64,000 nt of DNA, taken from DATFTE01 sp963802575 (GTDB lineage Bacteria > Acidobacteriota > Terriglobia > Terriglobales > Acidobacteriaceae). A program made the position numbers and the translations under genes. The notes under the pieces were generated by a model. The model ran no database searches. It saw nothing but the letters and a program-made list of their open reading frames with translations, and had not been told where the DNA came from. Positions 8,318-16,376 of this stretch are shown piece after piece (positions within the stretch are counted from its first letter, which is position 1; every line of letters begins with the position of its first letter). Location: positions 248,001 through 312,000 of the forward strand of contig CAWDJF010000001.1 in assembly GCA_963802575.1 (NCBI GenBank). The letters run 5' to 3'.

Positions 8318-10204
8318 TTAAAGAATTTCCCGCGCATCCCCCACCCGCCGCGTCACCCGCTCGCGATCGAGATACTCAAGCAACGGTATCGCGTACTTCC
8401 GGCTGACGCCTGTCATCTGCTTAAACGTTGCAACATCAATCTTGGTTGCTTTTATTTTGTAGGCCGCGATCTGCTTCCGCAATTCCTGCAGCGCCGATTG
8501 ATGAAACACCAGGTCGTCCGAGATTTTCACCAGCACATTATCCCGCAACAGCAGCGTCACAATTTTCTGCGCCCGGCCCTTGTCCACCTTCAATCCGCCC
8601 AGCACTTCGTACAGCGCAGGAACTTTGAGCCCTGCCGAGGAAAACGCCGTCTCGATGATCTTCTTCGACTCGGCCTCGTCATCTTTCATGACCACGCCGC
8701 GCCCCGGCAGCCGCACCTGCTCGCCCGCAAACTCAATTTCTTTCTTCCCCGCCATTGAGGTCAGAACACTCTCAAAAACCTCCGGGCCAATCTTGGTTCG
8801 CTCCCGCAGTTCCTGCCGGCTGATTCCGGCAACCAGAGGATTAGCGTCGTGAAATTTCGCCACTGCCGTTCGGATTAGCCCTCGAGCCAGCGCGGTTTCG
8901 TGCGAGGTGGCCAGCACCGAACCGCACCACACCAGCCCCGCCGATTTCCCCAAGCGCGCCGCTTCTTCCCGCGTAACGTTCATCTCTCCGGGCACGTCTT
9001 CCAGAGGTAGCCCCGCGACCCCGCGACGTCGAACCCTCGCCTCCAGAACCTCTTCCTTCGATCCAGTCAGAGCGATGGAGAAAAATGCCATGCGGTCTGC
9101 CTGAGCCTGCTTCCGCCGCAATGGCGCCGCGTCCAGCACCACTCCGCCCCCAATCGTGACCACGGGAGAAAACTGCCGCAGAATGAAACGGTCGCCAGGC
9201 AACAGCGGCGTAGGTTCTGCCAACCGCAGTTGAACGTATTGCTCATCCCCGGGTTTGAGCTGCTTCATGTCATACAGACGCACTTCAGCGATGGTTTCCA
9301 TCGTGTACGCATGAAAATGTACGCGCGCTGCATCCTTCAAAGGCCTGGCCGACGCGAGGAGCGACAGGCGTGCGTCAACGCGCGAGGTTGCATGAAACGT
9401 ATCCGGCGGCGCCAGCATCATGCCGCGCGCCAGTTCCTCGGTAGTGATCGCCGCCAGGTTCAGTGCCGTGCGCTCACCCGCAACAGCCTGGTCTGCGGCC
9501 GATCCATGCACCTGAATGCCGCGCACTCGCACTCGCTTGCCAGTGGGAAATAATTCCAACTCTTCTTCTTTCCGAATTGTCCCAGCGACCAGCGTGCCCG
9601 TCACCACGGTCCCGAAGCCCTTCATGGTGAACACGCGATCGATCGGCAACCGCGCCAGCGCCTGCGAATCTTTCGCCGAAATCTCGCCTGCCGCCGCGAT
9701 TAGCGCCTGCTTCAACTCGTCGAGGCCTGTACCCTTCAACGCGCTGACGGGAATAATGGGCGCACCTTCGAGAAACGAGTCTTTCACGAACTCTTCCACT
9801 TCCATGCGGACCACATCGAGCGTCTCGGCATCAACGAGATCTGCCTTGGTCAACACGGTGATGCCGCGCCGCACGGAAAGCAGGCGGCAGATGTCGAAAT
9901 GCTCGCGCGTCTGCGGCTTGATCGATTCGTCCGCCGAAATCACCAGCAGGACCAGATCAATCCCCCCGATTCCGGCCAGCATGTTGCGCACAAAGCGTTC
10001 ATGGCCGGGGACATCCACGAATCCAAGACGAATTTTCTTTCCCGATGGTGCCGCCAGTTCGAGATGCGCGAATCCAATGTCGATCGTAATGCCACGCCGC
10101 TTCTCTTCTTCCAACCGATCGGCATCGATTCCGGTTAAAGCCTTCACCAAGGCCGTCTTACCGTGATCGATATGACCCGCCGTCCCCACAATGACCGATT
10201 TCAT
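8318..10204 (-). CDS. selB: Selenocysteine-specific translation elongation factor
   Basis: 628 aa, the usual SelB length. SelB delivers Sec-tRNA(Sec) to ribosomes at UGA codons marked by a SECIS hairpin. The N-terminal GTPase is clear: GTAGHIDHGKTALVKALTG (P-loop), GITIDIGFAH, DVPGHERFVRNMLAGIGGID and TKADLVD. Elongation-factor domains 2 and 3 follow, with DRVFTMKGFGTVVTGTLVAG. The C-terminal winged-helix repeats (from about residue 380) end in IPLLEYLDRERVTRRVGDAR, the SECIS-binding region. The gene stands alone; selA, selD and selC are not visible here. Its presence implies that the organism makes selenoproteins, none recognised in this window. Confidence 0.95.
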   Translation of the reverse strand: MKSVIVGTAGHIDHGKTALVKALTGIDADRLEEEKRRGITIDIGFAHLELAAPSGKKIRLGFVDVPGHERFVRNMLAGIGGIDLVLLVISADESIKPQTREHFDICRLLSVRRGITVLTKADLVDAETLDVVRMEVEEFVKDSFLEGAPIIPVSALKGTGLDELKQALIAAAGEISAKDSQALARLPIDRVFTMKGFGTVVTGTLVAGTIRKEEELELFPTGKRVRVRGIQVHGSAADQAVAGERTALNLAAITTEELARGMMLAPPDTFHATSRVDARLSLLASARPLKDAARVHFHAYTMETIAEVRLYDMKQLKPGDEQYVQLRLAEPTPLLPGDRFILRQFSPVVTIGGGVVLDAAPLRRKQAQADRMAFFSIALTGSKEEVLEARVRRRGVAGLPLEDVPGEMNVTREEAARLGKSAGLVWCGSVLATSHETALARGLIRTAVAKFHDANPLVAGISRQELRERTKIGPEVFESVLTSMAGKKEIEFAGEQVRLPGRGVVMKDDEAESKKIIETAFSSAGLKVPALYEVLGGLKVDKGRAQKIVTLLLRDNVLVKISDDLVFHQSALQELRKQIAAYKIKATKIDVATFKQMTGVSRKYAIPLLEYLDRERVTRRVGDAREIL

Positions 10205-10314
10205 GCAGTGTCAGTATATCGGGGCGGGTCCGTTGGCGTAGAGGACGGGCGCCCTCGTCCGCGAGCGTTCGTCCCTACACAAGCCATGCTCAAAATGCGA
10301 CAATAGAACTTCCC
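10205..10314. other. Divergent intergenic region selB/purL
   Basis: About 110 bases containing a short palindromic tract (gacgggcgccctcgtccgcg) like those at 5570 and 35530. A possible minus-strand -10 (plus-strand agtatatcg near 10212) faces selB. No strong Shine-Dalgarno is seen before purL. Confidence 0.35.
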
Positions 10315-12702
10315 ATGACGAATTCCTCCGCTACCTTGGCCATCACCCCGGAGGTCGTGCGGGACCACGGCCTCACGCCCGACGAATACGAAAAACTCAA
10401 GAAGCTGCTCGGTGGACGCGAGCCCTCTATCACCGAGCTCGGCATCTTCAGTGTGATGTGGAGCGAGCACTGCTCCTACAAATCTTCTCGCGTCCACTTG
10501 AAGCGTTTGCCCACCCGCAGCCGGCGCGTGGTGCAGGGCCCGGGAGAGAATGCCGGCATCATCGACATCGGCGACGGCTGGGCATGCGCGTTCAAGATCG
10601 AGTCGCACAACCATCCGTCATTCATTGAGCCCTTCCAGGGAGCGGCCACCGGCGTCGGTGGCATCTTGCGTGACATCTTCACCATGGGCGCGCGCCCGGT
10701 GGCCGTGATGGATTCACTGCGCTTTGGGCCGATCACGTCTGATGTAGGGCGGACACTCCTGTCCGCTCCCAGCGCGGACAAGAGTGTCCGCGCCACACAA
10801 GCGGAGATTCACAAGAATCATTCCATTCTCGAAGGCGTGGTCAGCGGGATCGCGTCTTACGGAAACTGTTTTGGCGTGCCCAACCTTGGCGGAGAGACCA
10901 AGTTCGAGCCTTGCTACTCGGGCAATCCTCTGGTAAACGCATTCGCCCTGGGTTTAGTTAGAAAAGATCAGATTTTCTATGCGAAGGCGTCCGGCGAAGG
11001 CAATCCCGTGATTTACGTGGGATCGAAGACCGGACGCGATGGCATTCACGGCGCGACCATGGCCAGCGAGGAATTCAGCGAAGGCTCAGAAGCCAAGCGT
11101 CCTAACGTGCAGGTAGGAGATCCTTTCCTCGAGAAGCTTTTGCTCGAGGCGTGTCTCGAAGCGATGCAGACGGGAGCGATCGTCGGCATTCAGGACATGG
11201 GCGCTGCCGGATTGACTTGCTCAACCTGCGAGATGGGTGCGCGCGGCAACGTCGGAATTGAAATTGAACTCGACCGCGTGCCGCAACGCGAGACCGGCAT
11301 GACGGCCTACGAGATCATGCTCTCGGAATCGCAAGAGCGCATGTTGCTGGTCGCGCAAAAAGGACGCGAGCAGGAAGTCTTCAAAGTTTTTGAGAAGTGG
11401 GGACTCGACGCCGCCGAAGTCGGACGCGTCACGAGCGATGGCAAAATGCGAGTGCTGCAGCACGGCGAAGTCGTCGCCGAGATTCCGAATGAAGCGCTTA
11501 CCGATGAAGCGCCGTTGTACCAGCGGCCTTTAGAACGCTGGGAGCCTCCGGTTCCGCGCGAGATACCTCAGGGGCTAAAGCCCTTGTTTTCAGGGGCAGC
11601 TCGCGGCACGGCTGAAGCCGTGCCCTTCCCAAATCTCACTTCCAGCCTGAAGCAGCTGCTGGGAAGTCCCAACATCTGTGGCAAGCGCTGGGTTTGGCAG
11701 CAATACGACCACATGGTGCAGACCAACACTGTCGAAGGCCCGGGCGCGGGCGATGGCGGCGTGATTCGCATCAAGGGATCGAATCGCGGCCTGGCGATGG
11801 CGCTTGATGGAAATGGGCGCTGGTGCTACCTCGATCCGCGACTGGGCGCGATGCATGCCGTCGCCGAAGCTTGCCGCAATGTGGCGTGCTCGGGCGCGAC
11901 TCCCGTGGCGGCGACCAATTGCTTGAACTTTGGCAATCCCGAGAAGCCGCACATCATGTGGCAGTTCTCGCAAGTGATTGACGGCATGACCAAAGCTTGC
12001 GAAGAACTCGACGTGCCGATCACGGGAGGCAACGTCAGCTTCTACAACGAAACTCTGGGTGAGGGAATTTATCCCACACCGGTCATGGGGATCGTTGGCA
12101 TCTTCGATGACGTTCATAAGAAAGCGACTCCTGACTTCCGCGAGGCCGGGCGCACGGTCGTGCTATTGCGCGCCACCGAGCCGGGAGATATCACGGATGC
12201 AGAATCCGAATTTGGTTCTTCCGAGTACGCGAAAGAAGTTTTGGGATCGCTGTGGGGATATCCGCCGCAGTTGGAGTTGGAGAGGGAAGCGGCGCTGCAG
12301 AAGGCGCTGATCGAAATGATTCAGCAGGGGTTACCGGACTCGGTACACGATTGCTCAGAGGGCGGATTGGCGGTGGCGTTGGCGGAATGCGGGTTCGCAA
12401 AGGGAATTGGGGCGCGGGTGGATTTAGCGTCTTCCGGCCTTCCGGCGGAATTTGTTTTGTTTGGCGAGGATGCGAGCCGGGTGCTGCTCTCTTGCGACCA
12501 AACTAAGCTCTCGCGAATCAAAGAAATAGCGGTAAAATACGGCCTCTCGCTCGACACGCTCGGGGAAACGGTTCCGCAACAATTGGAAATCAAGCTGGAC
12601 GGCAAGGTAGTGGTGTCGGCAGCGGTTTCCGCATTGAAAGACGAGTACGAGCATGCGCTCGAGCGGGCGTTGAAGACGGATCCGGAGTTGGTCGAGGCCT
12701 GA
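10315..12702 (+). CDS. purL: Phosphoribosylformylglycinamidine synthase subunit PurL
   Basis: 795 aa; PurL (small type) catalyses the ATP- and glutamine-dependent conversion of FGAR to FGAM in purine synthesis with PurQ and PurS. Hallmarks: SVMWSEHCSYKSSR near residue 45, HNHPSFIEPFQGAATGVGGI, GIQDMGAAGLTCSTCEMG, GPGAGDGGVIRI and ALAECGFAKGIGARVDL. Two segments are not part of the normal fold. VGRTLLSAPSADKSVRAT (about 10744-10797) is an in-frame palindromic repeat. EIPQGLKPLFSGAARGTAEA (about 11561-11628) is a second repeat family. Both keep the frame and replace surface-loop positions, so the enzyme is probably still active. purF follows 180 bases downstream. Confidence 0.95.
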   Translation: MTNSSATLAITPEVVRDHGLTPDEYEKLKKLLGGREPSITELGIFSVMWSEHCSYKSSRVHLKRLPTRSRRVVQGPGENAGIIDIGDGWACAFKIESHNHPSFIEPFQGAATGVGGILRDIFTMGARPVAVMDSLRFGPITSDVGRTLLSAPSADKSVRATQAEIHKNHSILEGVVSGIASYGNCFGVPNLGGETKFEPCYSGNPLVNAFALGLVRKDQIFYAKASGEGNPVIYVGSKTGRDGIHGATMASEEFSEGSEAKRPNVQVGDPFLEKLLLEACLEAMQTGAIVGIQDMGAAGLTCSTCEMGARGNVGIEIELDRVPQRETGMTAYEIMLSESQERMLLVAQKGREQEVFKVFEKWGLDAAEVGRVTSDGKMRVLQHGEVVAEIPNEALTDEAPLYQRPLERWEPPVPREIPQGLKPLFSGAARGTAEAVPFPNLTSSLKQLLGSPNICGKRWVWQQYDHMVQTNTVEGPGAGDGGVIRIKGSNRGLAMALDGNGRWCYLDPRLGAMHAVAEACRNVACSGATPVAATNCLNFGNPEKPHIMWQFSQVIDGMTKACEELDVPITGGNVSFYNETLGEGIYPTPVMGIVGIFDDVHKKATPDFREAGRTVVLLRATEPGDITDAESEFGSSEYAKEVLGSLWGYPPQLELEREAALQKALIEMIQQGLPDSVHDCSEGGLAVALAECGFAKGIGARVDLASSGLPAEFVLFGEDASRVLLSCDQTKLSRIKEIAVKYGLSLDTLGETVPQQLEIKLDGKVVVSAAVSALKDEYEHALERALKTDPELVEA
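10747..10791. repeat. Palindromic repeat in frame within purL (family A, copy 2)
   Basis: Two 18-base arms, GCGGACACTCCTGTCCGC and GCGGACAAGAGTGTCCGC, are inverted copies with one mismatch around a tccca spacer. Each arm is itself palindromic, so the unit can form a cruciform or double hairpin. Read in frame, it encodes the extra loop GRTLLSAPSADKSVRA. Confidence 0.8.
11565..11632. repeat. Palindromic repeat in frame within purL (family C, copy 1)
   Basis: Contains cctcaggggctaaagccc followed by ggcacggctgaagccgtgcc, two hairpins in a row. An intergenic relative with cctcaggggctgaagccg and ggcacgagtgaactcgtgcc lies at 14430-14494. Confidence 0.75.
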
Positions 12703-12883
12703 AGAATTGTTGATTGTTGAATTTTGATTGTTGATTGAAAGGCTCGTAAGCGCAGAGGTCGCGAAGAAACGCCGCAGAGATCGCTAAGAAGATCCAGGTT
12801 TTCTTTGTGACCTTTGCGTGATCATGGTGTCCTCTGCGGTCAAAGGCTTTTGACGGCGCTAAGTGCTAAAGGCTAACAGCTAA
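12703..12883. repeat. Intergenic repeats between purL and purF (families E, F, G)
   Basis: Three quasi-tandem tracts in a row. First gattgttgaattttgattg, then a gcagaggtcgcgaagaaacg tract with its inverse (gtgacctttgcgtg, cctctgcggtc), then aagtgctaaaggctaacagc ending at the purF start codon. No conventional Shine-Dalgarno is visible. Confidence 0.55.
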
Positions 12884-14311
12884 ATGCTTCCTTCCGACAA
12901 ATTTCGCGATGAGTGCGGGGTGGTCGCAATCTACCAGAACCCTGAGGCGGAGAAGCTTGCCTATCTCGGCCTGCATGCCTTGCAGCATCGCGGACAAGAG
13001 TCGGCCGGCATTGTCACGTCTGATGGTCTGACGTTGCATATGCATAAGGCCATGGGACTGGTGGCCGACATTTTCGTGGAAGACGTTCTCTCGCAGTTGC
13101 GCGGAACTTTGGCGATCGGGCACACGCGTTATTCGACGGCCGGAGATTCGGCATTGCTCAATGCGCAGCCCATCATGGTGCAGTCAAACAAAGGTGCGAT
13201 GGCGCTCGCGCACAACGGCAACCTGGTGAACGCGCACGAGATCCGCGCGCGGCTGGAGTCCCAGGGATCGATCTTTCAGACCAACAGCGATACCGAAGTC
13301 ATTGTTCACCTGATCGCGCTGTCGAAAGAACAGACCTTGCCGGAAGCAATGGCCGATGCGCTGCGCCGGGTCGAAGGGGCATTTTCGCTGGTGATGATCA
13401 GTCCTGACCGGATTTTTGCGGCGCGCGATCCGCGCGGCTTCCGTCCTCTGGCGATGGGCAAGATTCCGCGCAAGTCAGGGGAAGAGCACGACACTATCGT
13501 TTTTGCCTCAGAGACCTGCGCCTTCGATCTGATTGGCGCGACGTATGTTCGCGACGTCAAACCGGGAGAGCTGGTTGTGATCGGACCGGAGGGTATGAAC
13601 TCGTACTTCTATTCTCCTTCGCCAGCGCAATCGAGCTGCATTTTCGAGCACGTGTATTTTTCGCGTCCTGACAGTTTGGTGTTTGGGCGTCCGGTGCAGG
13701 AAAGCCGGGAAGAAATGGGCCGTCAGTTGGCGCGCGAGGCTCCAGTCGAGGCCGACATCGTGGTGCCTGTGCCCGACTCCGGCGTGACTGCGGCGGTGGG
13801 TTATGCTGCGGAGAGCGGAATTCCGTTTCGCTTTGCGTTGATTCGCAATCATTATGTGGGTCGAACGTTTATCGAGCCACAGCAGAGCGTGCGCGACTTC
13901 GGCGTGAAGCTCAAGCTGAATCCGGTGCGTAGTTTGCTCGAGGGCAAACGGGTTGTTCTGATTGATGATTCCATCGTGCGCGGGACGACCAGCCGGAAGA
14001 TTGTGCGCATGATCCGCAGCGCGGGTGCGAAGGAAGTGCATATGCGGATTTCGTGTCCGCCGACCATTTCGCCGTGTTTCTATGGGGTCGATACGCCTTC
14101 GAAGCGCGAATTGATTGCGGCGAATAAATCCGTTGAAGAGATTCGGGAATTCATTGGGGCCGATTCGCTTTCTTATCTTTCGCTCGAAGGATTGAAGAAA
14201 GCTTGCGCGGACGGCGAGAAGACCAACTACTGCACCGCGTGCTATACGGGTGTGTATCCCACGAACTGGGTCGAGATCGAAGATATTCTGCCGGCGGCGA
14301 GCAAGAGGTAA
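12884..14311 (+). CDS. purF: Amidophosphoribosyltransferase
   Basis: 475 aa. PurF makes phosphoribosylamine from PRPP and glutamine, the first committed step of purine synthesis. A ten-residue propeptide (MLPSDKFRDE) precedes the nucleophile Cys in CGVVAIYQ, as in the Bacillus-type enzyme that is matured by cleavage. The glutaminase domain shows LHALQHRGQESAG and GHTRYSTAG. The PRTase domain has the PRPP loop VVLIDDSIVRGTTSRKIV. Cysteines at QSSCIFEHVYF, RISCPPTISPCF and NYCTACYTG fit the Fe-S cluster form. The start codon lies at the end of an AGCTAA-type repeat with no evident ribosome-binding site. Confidence 0.95.
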   Translation: MLPSDKFRDECGVVAIYQNPEAEKLAYLGLHALQHRGQESAGIVTSDGLTLHMHKAMGLVADIFVEDVLSQLRGTLAIGHTRYSTAGDSALLNAQPIMVQSNKGAMALAHNGNLVNAHEIRARLESQGSIFQTNSDTEVIVHLIALSKEQTLPEAMADALRRVEGAFSLVMISPDRIFAARDPRGFRPLAMGKIPRKSGEEHDTIVFASETCAFDLIGATYVRDVKPGELVVIGPEGMNSYFYSPSPAQSSCIFEHVYFSRPDSLVFGRPVQESREEMGRQLAREAPVEADIVVPVPDSGVTAAVGYAAESGIPFRFALIRNHYVGRTFIEPQQSVRDFGVKLKLNPVRSLLEGKRVVLIDDSIVRGTTSRKIVRMIRSAGAKEVHMRISCPPTISPCFYGVDTPSKRELIAANKSVEEIREFIGADSLSYLSLEGLKKACADGEKTNYCTACYTGVYPTNWVEIEDILPAASKR

Positions 14312-14528
14312 GAAATTTTCGATTTACGATTTTCGATTTGAAAAACCGAGACAGTCTTTCACCACAGAGACACAGAGAAAAACTATTAGAAAAGCCTGGC
14401 GCTCAGTGGGTCGGGTCATCAAGCCAACCTCAGGGGCTGAAGCCGCCGTTCTTCCAGTCTTTTGCGGCACGAGTGAACTCGTGCCCTTTTCTGTCTCGTG
14501 CCTTCCCTATTTAGAGTCCGGCCCTTTT
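14312..14528. repeat. Repeat-filled gap between purF and hemL
   Basis: Contains a family E tract (tcgatttacgattttcgatt), a family F tract (ccacagagacacagagaaa) and, at 14430-14494, a family C element (cctcaggggctgaagccg ... ggcacgagtgaactcgtgcc). The genes on either side converge. Confidence 0.6.
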
Positions 14529-15845
14529 TTATACTGTCGATGGTTGGCTGACAGCGGCTCCGAAAGCTTGTCTCGCGGCGGCGATGGTGCGTTGAATGTC
14601 TTCGTCGCTGTGGGCTGTGCTAAGGAACGCGGCTTCGAATTGTGACGGCGGCAGGTAGATGCCGTTGTCGAGCAGGTTGCGGAAGAAGCGTCCGAAAGCT
14701 TCAGTGTCAGACTTGGCGGCGGAATTCCAGTCGGTGACCGGCCCTGGGGCGAAAAACCAGGTGAACATCGAGCCCACGCGATTGAAGCAAATCGGAACTC
14801 CTGATTCCTTCGCGGCCATGGCGACACCTTCTGCCAACTCTGCTCCCAGTTTGTTTAAGCGGGGATAAATTTCTTTTTTGTGGTCGCGCAAATGGCGCAG
14901 CGTGGCGAGGCCCGCAGCCATAGCGAGCGGATTTCCGGAGAGCGTTCCCGCCTGGTACATCGGTCCGAGTGGAGCGACAAGGTCCATAATTTCGGATGGA
15001 CCTCCGTAGGCGCCAACCGGAAGACCTCCGCCAATAATTTTGCCCATGGTCGTGAGGTCGGGGTTCATGCCATAGAGTTCCTGTGCGCCGCCGAAGGCGA
15101 GGCGGAATCCCGTCATCACTTCATCGAAGATCAGCAATGCCTTGTCGCGCTGGGTGATGGCGCGAAGGGCTTCGAGATATCCGCGGGCCGGGGGCACGCA
15201 GCCCATGTTGCCGACAACTGGCTCGACGATGACGCAGGCAATCTGATGGCGAAATTTCTTGAAGGCTTCTTCGAGCGCGTCGGTGTCGTTGTAGGGCAAG
15301 GCCAACGTGAACTGAGTGAATTCCTCGGGAACACCGGCGGAACCTGGGATTCCGAGAGTGGCGACCCCGGAACCGGCTTTGACGAGCAGAGCGTCGGCGT
15401 GTCCGTGATAGCAGCCTTCGAACTTCACAATGTATTTGCGCTTGGTATAGGCGCGCGCGAGGCGGATGGCCGACATTGTGGCTTCGGTGCCGGAGCTGAC
15501 GAAGCGGACTTTCTGCATGTGCGGAAAAGCAGAGAGGACAATTTCCGCGAGATCGGCTTCGCTGGGCGTAGAGGCACCGAAGCTGGTGCCGTTTTTCGCC
15601 GCGTTGGTGATGGCGTCGACGACGGCGGGATAGGCGTGGCCAAGAATCTGTGGTCCCCAGGAGCCGATGTAGTCGATGTATTCGTTGTTGTCGGCGTCCC
15701 AGAGGTGGGAACCTTCACCGCGCACGATGAAAGGAGGATCGCCGCCGACGGCGCGGAAGGCGCGCACCGGCGAGTTGACTCCGCCGGGAATCATCTGTTC
15801 GGCGCGGCGCTGCAGCTTGCGCGACTGCTCGGTTTTGCGGGGCAT
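14529..15845 (-). CDS. hemL: Glutamate-1-semialdehyde 2,1-aminomutase
   Basis: 438 aa from the ATG at 15845. AGGAGG lies seven bases upstream, so this start is preferred to the ATG at 15863 that the Shine-Dalgarno would overlap. HemL converts glutamate-1-semialdehyde to 5-aminolevulinate in the C5 route to tetrapyrroles. Family motifs: PGGVNSPVRAFRAVGG, RFVSSGTEATMSAIRLARA, KFEGCYHGHADALLVKAGSG and LLIFDEVMTGFR. The PLP lysine is in TTMGKIIGGGLPVGAYGG. The C5 pathway fits a B12- and heme-making organism. Confidence 0.95.
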   Translation of the reverse strand: MPRKTEQSRKLQRRAEQMIPGGVNSPVRAFRAVGGDPPFIVRGEGSHLWDADNNEYIDYIGSWGPQILGHAYPAVVDAITNAAKNGTSFGASTPSEADLAEIVLSAFPHMQKVRFVSSGTEATMSAIRLARAYTKRKYIVKFEGCYHGHADALLVKAGSGVATLGIPGSAGVPEEFTQFTLALPYNDTDALEEAFKKFRHQIACVIVEPVVGNMGCVPPARGYLEALRAITQRDKALLIFDEVMTGFRLAFGGAQELYGMNPDLTTMGKIIGGGLPVGAYGGPSEIMDLVAPLGPMYQAGTLSGNPLAMAAGLATLRHLRDHKKEIYPRLNKLGAELAEGVAMAAKESGVPICFNRVGSMFTWFFAPGPVTDWNSAAKSDTEAFGRFFRNLLDNGIYLPPSQFEAAFLSTAHSDEDIQRTIAAARQAFGAAVSQPSTV

Positions 15846-16079
15846 GGGGATCCTCCTCGGCAAATTTTAACTATAGCAGCGGGAGGAGCGCCGGCAGCGC
15901 GACTAATCACAAGGACTTGTGACTCAGCGCACAACCGCGAAACCCTTTACCACAGAGACACAGAGTCACAGAGAAAACCTTTTATTGGAAATCCTTTGGA
16001 GGGCAGGCGTGTGATTGGCCGCGAGGCTGGGCGAATTCACGAGAAATTCACTTTCCCGAAACACTTGTGAAACATGGGG

Positions 16080-16168
16080 TGAGTACTCTCAGCACAGTAC
16101 ACGCCCTTCTAACCGGGAGGGTTTAGGACAGCTTCGGGGGGCTCCGGGCTGTCCTCTTTTCTTTTCTG
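16080..16168 (+). ncRNA. Candidate small RNA with intrinsic terminator
   Basis: A hairpin-prone segment (cccttctaaccgggaggg) is followed at 16126-16154 by a stem GGACAGC/GCTGTCC with a GC-rich loop and then TCTTTTCTTTTC. No ORF lies upstream on this strand that would need this terminator (hemL is on the other strand). A short transcript starting around 16060-16090 is therefore possible. No family recognised. Confidence 0.3.
16126..16168 (+). terminator. Rho-independent terminator
   Basis: Seven-base stem GGACAGC/GCTGTCC (16126-16132 with 16148-16154) followed by a T-rich tract at 16155-16168. Confidence 0.6.
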
Positions 16169-16333
16169 TTCCATTACCGCAAGTGCGGCAGGAGCGGGTA
16201 TTCCACCCACCGTTTGGCGTGGCCAGCGGGACGCTGCTCTACGTTACCTCCGGTTTTAACAATCCTGTAACCTTAGGCCTTGTTAGACTCCCCCAATCAC
16301 TCATGGGGAATACGTTACCGAATTCGGCACAGA

Positions 16334-16349
16334 GTTAACCATAGTTAAC
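16334..16349. promoter_or_regulatory. Candidate MntR operator upstream of the OprB-type porin gene
   Basis: GTTAACCATAGTTAAC, a 16-base near-perfect palindrome. It matches ATTAACCATAGTTTAC before mntH (26439) at 14 of 16 positions, and the inverse of ATTAACTATGCTTAAT before mntR (25718) at 13 of 16. A TATACC -10-like hexamer follows at 16364-16369 and the ATG at 16377, so repressor binding there would block transcription. Confidence 0.65.
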
Positions 16350-16376
16350 ATGAAATAATGTACTATACCTAAGTTC

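Larger units (their letters stand above)
15846..16376. other. 530-base intergenic region between hemL and the porin gene
   Basis: Divergent spacer. It holds a family F tract (accacagagacacagagtca, about 15950-15977), a candidate small RNA ending in a strong intrinsic terminator (16126-16168), and the presumptive MntR operator and promoter of the porin gene (16334-16369). No convincing protein-coding frame. Confidence 0.6.

Noticed and set aside
14880..16070. 396-codon frame antisense to hemL
   Set aside because: hemL is complete on the other strand; this frame lacks any domain and runs into repeats.
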